This document shows positions 44,596-52,529 of a stretch of DNA of 64,000 nucleotides, one piece after another (within the stretch, counting starts at the first letter, position 1; each line of letters starts with the position of its first letter). Origin of the DNA: Planctomycetaceae bacterium (lineage in GTDB: Bacteria > Planctomycetota > Planctomycetia > Planctomycetales > Planctomycetaceae). Position numbers and translations under genes: made by a program. The notes below the pieces were generated by a model. That model was given only the letters and a program-made list of their open reading frames with translations. It did no database searches and was not told the DNA's origin. The stretch lies in contig JABISG010000147.1 in assembly GCA_018699955.1 (NCBI GenBank), forward strand, positions 222,544-286,543. Direction: 5' to 3'.

Positions 44596-45204
44596 TTAGT
44601 ATTTGCGGACGACACCGGTGACGACGCCGAGTACTTCCACGTCGTTCGAGTAAATCGGGCGCATGTTGGAGTTGGCCGGTACGAGCTTGTACCGATTCTT
44701 TTCGCGGTAGAATCGCTTGAGCGTTGCTTCTTGCTTGTCGACCAAGGCGACAACGATTTCGCCGTCGCGAGCCGTTTCCTGCTTGCGAACGACCACGTAG
44801 TCACCGTCGGCGATTTGATCATCGATCATCGATTCGCCTTTGACTTTCAGGCAGAACTGCCCACCGTCGCCGAACAGTTCTGCAAAATCGACCTCTTCGG
44901 TCTGCTCTTCAGCGAGAACCGGAACACCGGCAGCAATTTGGCCGGCCAACGGAAGGCTGGTCGAGCCGCGCAGCGGTTCGGTCAACTGGATCGCTCGCGA
45001 CATGTGCGATTCGCGTGTGATCAGTCCTTTCTTCTCCAGTGCCTTCAGGTGACACATGACACCGTTGGGCGAGCGAATGCCGAACTGGTTGCCAATTTCG
45101 CGAACCGTGGGACCATATCCACGGTTCACAATCTTGTCTTTCAGGAACTCGTAGATCTCACGCTGACGAGCGGTGAGCGGGGGCTTGGCGTTTTCAACCT
45201 TCAT
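44596..45204 (-). CDS. lexA: LexA SOS repressor
   Basis: A 202-residue transcription repressor that cleaves itself when RecA is activated by DNA damage. The N-terminal winged helix (about 10-70) has LTARQREIYEFLKDKIVNRG, typical of LexA. The cleavage site is Ala87-Gly88 (SLPLAGQIAAG), and the catalytic Ser125 (VKGESM) and Lys163 (EATLKRF) are present, so self-cleavage is expected. ATG 45204 starts MKVENAKPPL. It stands alone with a long upstream region that contains a candidate operator (see 45343-45363). Operator binding by its own product is the normal control of lexA. Confidence 0.96.
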   Translation of the reverse strand: MKVENAKPPLTARQREIYEFLKDKIVNRGYGPTVREIGNQFGIRSPNGVMCHLKALEKKGLITRESHMSRAIQLTEPLRGSTSLPLAGQIAAGVPVLAEEQTEEVDFAELFGDGGQFCLKVKGESMIDDQIADGDYVVVRKQETARDGEIVVALVDKQEATLKRFYREKNRYKLVPANSNMRPIYSNDVEVLGVVTGVVRKY

Positions 45205-45342
45205 GATGAACTCCAATAGCTTGAGATGGCTTGAGTGTGGTGCTGGGAAACTGAGGGTTGAGCAAGTTGAACTTGGACAATTGTCAGTGTTCAGGATCCC
45301 AGCCTATCGGTGGGAACATGTCACCCAGCCTCCCGCAAGTTG

Positions 45343-45363
45343 ATTGAACAACAGGCGTTCAAT
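45343..45363. promoter_or_regulatory. Candidate LexA operator (ATTGAAC-N7-GTTCAAT)
   Basis: A perfect dyad of two 7-base half-sites with a 7-base gap, about 140 bases upstream of the lexA start codon. The GAAC/GTTC core resembles Gram-positive LexA boxes, although those have a 4-base gap. Identity of the planctomycete LexA motif is not known to me, so this is inference. Confidence 0.4.
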
Positions 45364-45497
45364 AAGGAATACAACTTTCAGACTCGAGAGAAATGCTAAT
45401 ATACGACTGTCTAGAATACAAGCCTGAAGACCGCATTTGTTCATGGTTCGTCAGGAATTGTCGAAAAAAATGATGTTTTCCATAAAACATGCGTCGC

Positions 45498-45531
45498 AAA
45501 AAAAACACCGGCAACCAAATGGCTGCCGGTG
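45498..45531 (-). terminator. Rho-independent terminator after the TlpA-like gene
   Basis: On the minus strand CACCGGCA pairs with TGCCGGTG across a 10-base loop and is followed by eight Ts (45498-45505 as A on the plus strand). It lies about 80 bases after the gene ending at 45611. Confidence 0.85.
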
Positions 45532-45610
45532 AGGGTGATTTCAATTTGTGAGAGTGAGATCGCAGGGGTTGAGCCGCTGTCGTTACGACAGACTCAGGGC
45601 CGGGCCGACG

Positions 45611-46909
45611 TTACCTTCTCTTTAGTAATTTGCCAACTTCCTGTTCCAGTTCGTCGGAACCCAGCAACGTGTTAACCACCACTCCATCGGCGTCAATCAG
45701 CCAGTAAAGTGGGATATCTCGCACACCATAGTATTGCACGATCGGGTTCATCCAGTTGCGGCGATTCTTTTCAGGCCAGAAAATTGTGGGCTGCTGAATT
45801 GCGTTTGCGTCAATGAACCGCTCGGCCGCGGCTTGGTCGTCGTCGAGATTGACGCCAAGGACGGTGACACGCGATTTTCCCCATTTTGCGGCCAGCGACA
45901 ACAGCCCAGGGAGTTGCTCGACAGACCGGCGGGAATGTGAAGCCCAGAAGGCAACAACAACAATTCGACCGCGAAAGTCGTCGATGCGGGTATAGCCCCC
46001 GTCGATGGTAGGGCCGGCAAAGCTTTCGAGGCGTTCTCCGTCTAATTTCAGGCGGCGGAGAACGGCCGTTGCCTGTTTCCCCTGTGGTGTCTTGGGGAAG
46101 TCTTTGTTCAGAAGCGTGTAGCAGTTGACGGCTTCATTGCGGATGTGGTGCAGTTCGCAGCTGCGGCCTGCCGCGTCGAGCAATTGAATCGCTCGTTCGT
46201 TCTCCTGGGGGAAATTCTCCGCGAAGAGGCGGGCCTGCCGCGAAAATTCAACCAGCCAGCGTGGTTCTTCAGCAGCGAAACGGTCGGCGCTGATGTTTGC
46301 AAAGCGAGCACGAACAAAGGCGGCTTCGGCTGCCGCTTTGGATTTTGGGTCTCGGTCATAGAGTGATTCCGCATCGTCGTACAGTTCTTGCACATGCTTC
46401 TGTTCGGATTCCGATTGGATCGCTCCGGCCTGTAATGCGAGTTCGAGCCGAGATTCCAGCAGGTGTCCAACAGCAGTATTGAACAGGTCTTCGCTGGCGG
46501 GATCGGAATGGGTTAATGCGATCGCTTCTTGTGCGCGCTCGATGATTCGCTCGTTTTTCCAGCGGCGATTGCTGCTGAGCCTTGCCGGATCATCGGTATC
46601 GGGAGCTGGGCGGACGCGGAGACGGGCAACCTCTGCGATCAGCCACTCCGGGCTACCTTTTTCAAGCTGGTTTGCGTCGTTAGTGGCTTGTTCACGCTTC
46701 CGAGCTGCAGGGATCGATACGGCGGGCAGCCCACGTCGGCCGCCTCCATCGTTTTCCTGCTGTGGGTCCAGCATCGAGGAACCGCTGCCAAATTCGGGCG
46801 CTCCGACATTTGCCCCGTCCTCGGAAGGCGACGAGTTGCCGCACCCGGCGAGAACCGGCAAGAGGAGCGAACCTACGACACAAGACAAAATCAATCGTTC
46901 ACGGCTCAT
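45611..46909 (-). CDS. Thioredoxin-fold (TlpA-like) lipoprotein lacking the CxxC site
   Basis: A 432-residue lipoprotein. ATG 46909 is preceded by GGAGAG, and the lipobox LAGC is near residue 23. A long helical, TPR-like region spans about 90-290. The C-terminal 140 residues are a thioredoxin-like domain of the TlpA/AhpC type, with TIDGGYTRIDDFRGRIVVVA and VLGVNLDDDQ followed by the cis-Pro segment VRDIPLYWLID. The active-site position reads WASHSRRS where WCxxC is expected, so both cysteines are replaced by serine. It is therefore unlikely to be a disulfide reductase and may bind partners instead. Terminator follows at 45498-45531. Confidence 0.88.
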   Translation of the reverse strand: MSRERLILSCVVGSLLLPVLAGCGNSSPSEDGANVGAPEFGSGSSMLDPQQENDGGGRRGLPAVSIPAARKREQATNDANQLEKGSPEWLIAEVARLRVRPAPDTDDPARLSSNRRWKNERIIERAQEAIALTHSDPASEDLFNTAVGHLLESRLELALQAGAIQSESEQKHVQELYDDAESLYDRDPKSKAAAEAAFVRARFANISADRFAAEEPRWLVEFSRQARLFAENFPQENERAIQLLDAAGRSCELHHIRNEAVNCYTLLNKDFPKTPQGKQATAVLRRLKLDGERLESFAGPTIDGGYTRIDDFRGRIVVVAFWASHSRRSVEQLPGLLSLAAKWGKSRVTVLGVNLDDDQAAAERFIDANAIQQPTIFWPEKNRRNWMNPIVQYYGVRDIPLYWLIDADGVVVNTLLGSDELEQEVGKLLKRR

Positions 46910-47089
46910 GATCTCTCCATCCTTTGAGAGCATCAGGCACTGACAACCAGCCACTCGAACAGACGTTCGCCCGGCCTCTTCCGTGAAGCGCCGGGGGGCA
47001 AACGGGCTGAGTTGTATGTCAAGTCGGCTATTAAGGGAAGACGAAGCGGCGGATTTTGCCGCTCTGTTAAGAAAAATACGTTACTCAAT

Positions 47090-47116
47090 CCCACGGACCG
47101 CAGTCCGTGGGCTTTG
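47090..47116 (-). repeat. CCCACGGAC palindromic repeat, variant copy 4
   Basis: CCCACGGACCGCAGTCCGTGGGCTTTG, a stem-loop in reverse orientation to the consensus with compensatory changes in the stem (GGAC pairs with GTCC). Located just after the fusion gene's stop codon. Confidence 0.7.
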
Positions 47117-47122
47117 GGAATG

Positions 47123-49021
47123 TCAGAGTTGATCCGACGACAGGACAAAGCCTTCCAGTGCGAAGAACTCCGGCAGTCCCAGTGCATTGAACGTGCGTGC
47201 GGTGTTTTTCGTTCGTTCTTCTGCCCTTAACCAGAATTCGCGCTGGTCGGTACCTGGAAACAGTGCGGCGTCCTTTTGCGATTCGTGCTTGAAGATTGCC
47301 ATCTTCTTCCGCAGAGCCACCTCGGGGCTGAGCGGAACTACACGCTCGATCTCGTGCGGCTCGAACTCTTGCCACGCCCCGCGGTACAGCCAGACGTCGG
47401 GGTCAACCTGCTGTGCACGAACGATAGGGAGTGCCTCCAAGATTGCCTGAGCACACACGCGATGTGTGCCGTGCGGGTCGGAGAGGTCGCCGGCGACATA
47501 AATCTGACCGGGGTTCACCTTTTCCAGCAGGTCGGCAACAATTGCGACATCTTCGTCGCCGATGTCGTTCTTGGTCACCAGTCCCGTGCGGTAAAACGGC
47601 ATGTCGAGAAAGTGCAGTTTTTCTCGCGGTACGCCGGCCGTTTCCGCCGCCGCCTGCGCTTCGGTTTCGCGAATCAATCCTTTGATGTTCAACACCCGCT
47701 CAGAATCGGGTTCGCCGGGCGGTTTGTTCGCCATGTCGTTTCGCAGTTGCTGCTCGAGACTCTCGCCGGACTCGCTACAGAGGCCGAAAATCTCGTGGAA
47801 TCGACTGACGTAATCCAGGTGGCGCAACGCATCGTGATCGAAGACGGCAATGTTGCCGCTGGTCATGTAGGCGATGTGAACGTCGTGGCCTTGTTCGGCC
47901 AAAGTGATGAGCGTGCCGCCCATCGAGATGACGTCGTCATCGGGATGCGGGCTGAACACGATGATTTTCTGCGGTGTGTCGCCACCCGGTTTCGTGCAGA
48001 TGGTAGCCGAAAGTTCGTCGAACACGCGTTGGCGAATTGCGTCAATTGGACCGCGCTGGCGGATCAGGCTGTAGAGCGAATGCTCCATGAAATCGGCAGT
48101 CTCAAGCTTGAGCAACGGTTTTTCTGTCTGCTGAGAGAGCCATAGAACGGCTCGTTTTTCAGACTCCGCTGTCCAGTTCACGTTGTCGGCCAGCCAGGGT
48201 GTCTTCACTGCCGTCATTTCGGCGGCAGCGGCCTGATCGACCGCAAGAATGGCATTCGGGTGCGTTTGCAGGAAGCTTGCCGTGATCTCTTCGGTGACTT
48301 CCTCTTCGGCCGCCCGTCGGACGATTGGAGCCTTGTGTTCGCCGAGGGCGATCAGCATCACCTTTCGTGCAGACAACAAAGTTGAAATACCCATCGTAAT
48401 GGCTTGCAGCGGCACGTTTTCTTCGCAGAAGAAGTCGCTTGCCGCATCCTGGCGGGTCACCGGGTCGAGCGTCACCAGCCGGGTCAAGCTGTTGCGAGAT
48501 GTGCCTGGCTCGTTGAACCCAATGTGTCCCGTTCGGCCGATACCGAGAAGTTGCAGATCGATTCCGCCGGCACGTTCGATCTCTCGTTCGTACTCGTCGC
48601 AGTATTCGGTCATTTTCTCCAACGGCAAAGTTCCGTCGGGAATGTGAATATTCTCTTTGGGAATGTTCACGTGATCGAAAAACGTCTCGTGCATCCAGCG
48701 GTTGTAACTCTGAATGGCATTCGGCTCGATCGGCCAATACTCGTCGATGTTGAATGTGATGACGCGCGAGAAATCGAGGTCTTCCTCTTCGTGCAGTCGA
48801 ATCAATTCTCGATAGACGCCGATGGGAGTCGATCCGGTGGGCAATCCGAGGACCGTCGGCAATCCGGCGGACGAGCGTTCGCGAATCAAACTTTCGACGA
48901 CCAACGCAACGTGGCGGTCAACCTGGCGGGCGTTTTTAAACACCAGCGTTGGCACTTTGGTCAATCTCAGGAAACTTCCTGCGGGGGACGTCTGCGTTTT
49001 TTGAGCCGTTTCTGTAATCAT
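47123..49021 (-). CDS. Fusion of glucosamine-6-phosphate deaminase and PIG-L deacetylase
   Basis: A 632-residue two-domain protein. Residues about 25-290 are NagB-like: LGLPTGSTPIGVYRELIRLH, NIDEYWPI with the general base Asp, and GIGRTGHIGFNEPG are intact, so deamination of glucosamine-6-phosphate is likely. Residues about 380-630 are a PIG-L/LmbE deacetylase with the zinc motif FSPHPDDDVISMGGT and the downstream DPHGTHR with a further His. The pairing suggests that acetyl and amino groups of an N-acetylhexosamine derivative are removed in one protein. Similar fusions are known in Bacteroidetes. Divergent from another PIG-L gene at 49245. Confidence 0.93.
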   Translation of the reverse strand: MITETAQKTQTSPAGSFLRLTKVPTLVFKNARQVDRHVALVVESLIRERSSAGLPTVLGLPTGSTPIGVYRELIRLHEEEDLDFSRVITFNIDEYWPIEPNAIQSYNRWMHETFFDHVNIPKENIHIPDGTLPLEKMTEYCDEYEREIERAGGIDLQLLGIGRTGHIGFNEPGTSRNSLTRLVTLDPVTRQDAASDFFCEENVPLQAITMGISTLLSARKVMLIALGEHKAPIVRRAAEEEVTEEITASFLQTHPNAILAVDQAAAAEMTAVKTPWLADNVNWTAESEKRAVLWLSQQTEKPLLKLETADFMEHSLYSLIRQRGPIDAIRQRVFDELSATICTKPGGDTPQKIIVFSPHPDDDVISMGGTLITLAEQGHDVHIAYMTSGNIAVFDHDALRHLDYVSRFHEIFGLCSESGESLEQQLRNDMANKPPGEPDSERVLNIKGLIRETEAQAAAETAGVPREKLHFLDMPFYRTGLVTKNDIGDEDVAIVADLLEKVNPGQIYVAGDLSDPHGTHRVCAQAILEALPIVRAQQVDPDVWLYRGAWQEFEPHEIERVVPLSPEVALRKKMAIFKHESQKDAALFPGTDQREFWLRAEERTKNTARTFNALGLPEFFALEGFVLSSDQL

Positions 49022-49244
49022 CGCTTGTTGAAAATCCGTTAGAAGTTCGGTATTGCTGTTGTAGATTGACTCGTTGCGAAACGAATCCTCGTGCGATCGA
49101 CATTGTCCAGCGCGCCGCGCGCATTAGTGGGAATTGATCGGCAAAGACGCCCAAACCCTTGCTTGCGCTGCGGGCTGGTGGCGCTGTTGATCTCGTTGCG
49201 GCAAATATCTACCTCTATCAAACCGGTCTACGCCGAGAATTACA

Positions 49245-50015
49245 ATGGCCGATTCCACCCAATTGCCCCGAATTCTGGCGATTCACGCCCATCCTGACGA
49301 TATTGAGTTCCAATGTGCAGGTGCGTTGGCTCGGTTGCGCGGGTTGGGGTGTCCTGTCACACTGATCACTATGACAGCCGGCGACTGCGGTAGCGCGGAA
49401 CTTGGGCCGGATGAAATCGCGAAAATCCGTCGCGACGAAGCCCAAGCGGCGGCCGACTTGCTGGGCGCGGAGTACGATTGCCTCGGATTTCACGATTTGT
49501 CGATCATCGTCGATAACGACAGCCGCCGCCGGGTTACCGAAGCGGTGCGGCGGGTACGGCCCGATTTGATCATCACCGCGCCGCCGACCGACTACATGTG
49601 CGACCACGAAGCAACCAGCCGCCTCGTTCGCGACGCCTGTTTCACCGCTCCCATTCCCAACTACTCCACCGGTGCATCAGCGCCATCACCGCCCTGCGAA
49701 CGCATTCCGCATCTGTTTTACGTCGATGCCATCGAAGGCACCGACTATTACGGAAACCCGGTCCAACCGGAGTTCATCGTTGATGTTTCTTCGACCTTCG
49801 ACCTGAAGCGGCAAATGCTTGCATGCCACGACAGCCAACGCGCATGGCTTCGCAAGCAGCACGGCATCGACGAGTATCTGGATCGCAGTGAACGCTGGAG
49901 TGCATTGCGCGGCGAGGAAATTGGCGTGCGGTATGGCGAGGGTTTCACGCAGCACCGCGGCCATCCATATCCCGGAAACAATCTGTTGCTCGAACTGTTG
50001 AAGTCACCCGGTTAG
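49245..50015 (+). CDS. PIG-L/LmbE family deacetylase
   Basis: A 256-residue zinc deacetylase, related to BshB1/MshB-type enzymes that remove the acetyl group from GlcNAc-malate or GlcNAc-inositol. The metal motif is [15 protein letters not shown] (His, Asp, Asp), followed by [16 protein letters not shown] with the third His. The GHPYPGNN tail is a family-typical C-terminal element. ATG 49245 follows two shorter frame alternatives without issue. The divergent neighbour is the NagB-PIG-L fusion, so amino-sugar chemistry may be the common theme. The stop codon TAG and last residues KSPG are contributed by a dispersed element (50009-50080). Confidence 0.88.
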   Translation: MADSTQLPRILAIHAHPDDIEFQCAGALARLRGLGCPVTLITMTAGDCGSAELGPDEIAKIRRDEAQAAADLLGAEYDCLGFHDLSIIVDNDSRRRVTEAVRRVRPDLIITAPPTDYMCDHEATSRLVRDACFTAPIPNYSTGASAPSPPCERIPHLFYVDAIEGTDYYGNPVQPEFIVDVSSTFDLKRQMLACHDSQRAWLRKQHGIDEYLDRSERWSALRGEEIGVRYGEGFTQHRGHPYPGNNLLLELLKSPG

Positions 50016-50080
50016 CCGCGACGCGAAGCCTTTGCGCAGCGGAGCGCTCCGTTGCGTGGACTGCGCGTCGTGGCTAACCG
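50009..50080. repeat. 72-bp palindromic element with terminal inverted repeats
   Basis: The ends CGGTTAGCCGCGACGC and GCGTCGTGGCTAACCG are reverse complements with one mismatch. Left parts are identical to 23726-23769 and related to 11533-11575. The element provides the stop codon of the upstream deacetylase. It is MITE-like in structure, though no transposase is present in the window. Confidence 0.75.
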
Positions 50081-50173
50081 CAATTTGCCTCGACATTTGA
50101 CCGTGATTCCGTCAGAATGTCAGCCCGTCAAAAGCCCATTACCCACAGAAGAAAAGTTGAGGACACCGCAACC

Positions 50174-50440
50174 ATGTCGGAACAGGAATCGGCCGGCACA
50201 CCGCCTGAAGATGTCTACACTGAAGATGGTTCGACCGCGCCGGTTGCCGAGGGGACCGCGACGGCGGTTGCTTCGGTTGAGGAAAGCAAGCCGTTGTTCA
50301 GCGACGAGGAAATCAAGCAGTTCGACGCCGACGACACTGAGGTGGGCAGCGCGATAGGCAAGATGTTGTCTCTGTTTTTCCTTTACACCGTCCTCGCGAT
50401 GAGTCTTGTTGCTTGGTGGACTTACAGTTCCACCCATTGA
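50174..50440 (+). CDS. Small single-helix membrane protein
   Basis: An 88-residue protein of unknown function. The first 60 residues are acidic and probably disordered. One hydrophobic helix at about 63-82 (MLSLFFLYTVLAMSLVAWWT) places the C-terminus as a short tail, so it looks like a tail-anchored protein with its N-terminus in the cytoplasm. ATG 50174 begins MSEQESAGTPP; GAGG lies about 10 bases upstream. The frame is open upstream to 50117 but the extra residues are poorly conserved-looking. No partner genes. Confidence 0.55.
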   Translation: MSEQESAGTPPEDVYTEDGSTAPVAEGTATAVASVEESKPLFSDEEIKQFDADDTEVGSAIGKMLSLFFLYTVLAMSLVAWWTYSSTH

Positions 50441-50474
50441 CCCGGCGTACTCTCAGATTGTTGATGTCACGCCT

Positions 50475-50501
50475 GAAAGCCCTTGGGCTGCGGCCCGAGG
50501 G
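50475..50501 (+). repeat. Degenerate CCCACGGGC-type repeat
   Basis: AAAGCCCTTGGGCTGCGGCCCGAGGG retains the AAAGCCC opening and a hairpin, with substitutions, so it is counted as a decayed copy of the family. Confidence 0.45.
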
Positions 50502-50510
50502 ATCGAACGC

Positions 50511-51353
50511 CTAAAACTCGCCCGCCTGTGACGTCGGCCGAAAGGCGACAATTGTCAGGTCGTCGGGCTTGGACGGGTGGATTGAATTGGCGTCTCCGTT
50601 CCGCATTCGTTGGCCGGCGTCCTTCGCCAATCGTGCGACGGCGCGCTGCAATGGGCCGACGCGGACGCGATCAACGATTTCGTCAACCTGCAGGTTGTCC
50701 AGCAGACCATCGCTGGCGATCAGAAGCGTATCGCGGGCAGCCAGTTCGATTTCCGATCCGATTTCGATCCGCATTTCCGGCGTTCCAACCACATTGGAGA
50801 CCAGGTGCCGGTCCTCGTGGTGAATCGCATCGACTTCGTCGAGCAGGCCCGATTCCACCGCGAATCCAATCGGCGAATGCGAGATGGTTTGCAGTTTGAT
50901 CTTGCCGCGTTGTCCGATGATCAGAATGACCGTATCGCCAATGTGAAACGGCCGAACCGTTCGCTGGCGGAGTTCGACGATGGCGAGCGTTGTTGCTGCT
51001 CCTATGGCCATCTCACACAGTCGGCGGTTTCCCTCTTCAATGCCGTCGAGAATTCCAGTTCGTAGCGAGCCGTTCTCGCCGGTGCTATGCTCCAGCGCGG
51101 AATTCAGTGAATCGACGACTGTTTGCGACGCGAGTTCACCGCTGCGTAATCCGCCGAGACCGTCGGCGACAAGCAGGGCACCGGAGCGTTCATCGTTGAA
51201 GATGACGGCAGCCGCGTCTTCGTTCGGGGTTTCTTTTTCCGGGCTGCGCGTCGTGAAGACCGCAGCCGTCCCGCCAACGAAGCGGTGCAGATCAACCCCG
51301 TCCATGTCGCGACGGCAATACAAAGCCGACGTCTTCATTGCGAGTCCATTCAT
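50511..51353 (-). CDS. PP2C-type protein phosphatase
   Basis: A 280-residue Stp1/PrpC-like phosphatase. Blocks are NEDAAAVIF, LLVADGLGGLRSGELAS, FHIGDTVILIIGQRGKI, LLIASDGLLDNL and KPDDLTIVAF, so both metal sites look intact; the Gly-rich motif GLGGLRSG replaces the usual GMGGH. It lacks the membrane part of the phosphatase at 39718. ATG 51353 is chosen, with GTG 51386 and ATG 51338 as alternatives. It lies just downstream of the Ser/Thr kinase gene and shares its transcript, a typical kinase-phosphatase pair. Confidence 0.88.
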   Translation of the reverse strand: MNGLAMKTSALYCRRDMDGVDLHRFVGGTAAVFTTRSPEKETPNEDAAAVIFNDERSGALLVADGLGGLRSGELASQTVVDSLNSALEHSTGENGSLRTGILDGIEEGNRRLCEMAIGAATTLAIVELRQRTVRPFHIGDTVILIIGQRGKIKLQTISHSPIGFAVESGLLDEVDAIHHEDRHLVSNVVGTPEMRIEIGSEIELAARDTLLIASDGLLDNLQVDEIVDRVRVGPLQRAVARLAKDAGQRMRNGDANSIHPSKPDDLTIVAFRPTSQAGEF

Positions 51354-51396
51354 CGCTGGAAATCCATTTCCTCGACAAACAGCCACGCCAGGCGTC

Positions 51397-52272
51397 TTAG
51401 TTCCGCCGTGTCGTTCGTCGTCTCTTATTTGCTGCCCGCTGTCCCTTGCGTTTCAACGCCGAATGACGCAGCACCAATCCTTCGATCTCGTCAAACGTTT
51501 CCTGCAACTGGCCGCCATCGCGAAACCGCTTTCGCGGGTTCACGTCGATCGCCTTGCGAATCAATGCGATCAATCTCGGATGAACTTTGCCTTTTAGTCG
51601 CTCGTGGCCCGCCATCGGCCATTGGAATGGCCACTCGGGCAATTGTCCTGTAAACATTCGGTAAAGCACAAGGCCCAGCGAAAAGACATCGGAACGCAAC
51701 GACGGTTTCCCCATCGCCTGTTCTGGTGCGATGTAACCGATTGTCCCCGAACCCGACGCCTTAACCGTGCGGTCGTAAGCGATCTTCGCAATGCCGAAAT
51801 CAGTCAGTCGCACCCTGTTGTCTGCGAACAGGATAAAGTTTTCCGGCTTGATATCGCAATGGATAATGCGGTGCCGATGTGCATATGCGACCGCATCGAC
51901 CATTTGCCGGGCGAAGGTGATCTTCGTTTCCAGCGACATTCGGTGGCGAAACCGTTCGTCCATCGCCTTGATGCCCAGCGGAAAAGCGATCACGAAGTGG
52001 TCGTCGATGAATGACGCATTTTTCAGTGGCAGAATGTTCGGGTGATCCAGGCTCGCGGTCAGGCGCACTTCCTGCCGAAACTCGCGGAGAACGTCACTAT
52101 CGACGATGTCTGCATGCGGAATCTTCAGCGCGACGCGAATTCCCTCAATCGTATCCATCGCCTGGTAGACCGTCGCGAAGCCGCCGAAAGCCAGTTTTCG
52201 CTCGATCCGGTATTTTCCCAGCCGTTGGCGGGCGCGCAGACCTCGGGTTCTTGTGTGTTGAATGGACGGCAT
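51397..52272 (-). CDS. Hanks-type serine/threonine protein kinase
   Basis: A 291-residue soluble kinase. The Gly-rich loop LAFGGFATVYQAM, catalytic Lys50 in VALKIP, catalytic loop HCDIKPEN (Asp140) and DFG at 158-160 are all present. GTIGYIAPEQ and SDVFSLGLVLYRMFTGQLPE complete the fold. The HCD version of the HRD motif lacks the Arg, so regulation by activation-loop phosphorylation may be different. There is no transmembrane segment or sensor domain; the last 30 residues are very basic. It is the first gene of a pair with the PP2C phosphatase. Confidence 0.93.
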   Translation of the reverse strand: MPSIQHTRTRGLRARQRLGKYRIERKLAFGGFATVYQAMDTIEGIRVALKIPHADIVDSDVLREFRQEVRLTASLDHPNILPLKNASFIDDHFVIAFPLGIKAMDERFRHRMSLETKITFARQMVDAVAYAHRHRIIHCDIKPENFILFADNRVRLTDFGIAKIAYDRTVKASGSGTIGYIAPEQAMGKPSLRSDVFSLGLVLYRMFTGQLPEWPFQWPMAGHERLKGKVHPRLIALIRKAIDVNPRKRFRDGGQLQETFDEIEGLVLRHSALKRKGQRAANKRRRTTRRN

Positions 52273-52529
52273 AAAGCAACCACAAAAGTTGTCGTTTCAA
52301 GGTGACTGGCGCAACCGTTCGCAATTCTTGCGACTTGTTGCCATCGGAATCAGCGATTGTACCGCCCGAACCGTAAACAGCAAACGCGAATTGGCAGACC
52401 GGGGTAGCGTGAGGAAAGGGGGCGATGAGATGGAGATGCAGGAATGAATGCTACAGAAAAATCTGTATGCAGAAATTTCTTCCCTCTCTTGCTCAATTTT
52501 TCCCTATTCCTAACTCCAACTCCCCTCTT

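Larger units (their letters stand above)
45205..45610. other. Intergenic region with candidate operator and terminator
   Basis: About 400 bases upstream of lexA. It contains the dyad 45343-45363, a palindromic GACAATTGTC at 45276-45285 and, at the far end, a terminator for the next minus-strand gene. Confidence 0.55.
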
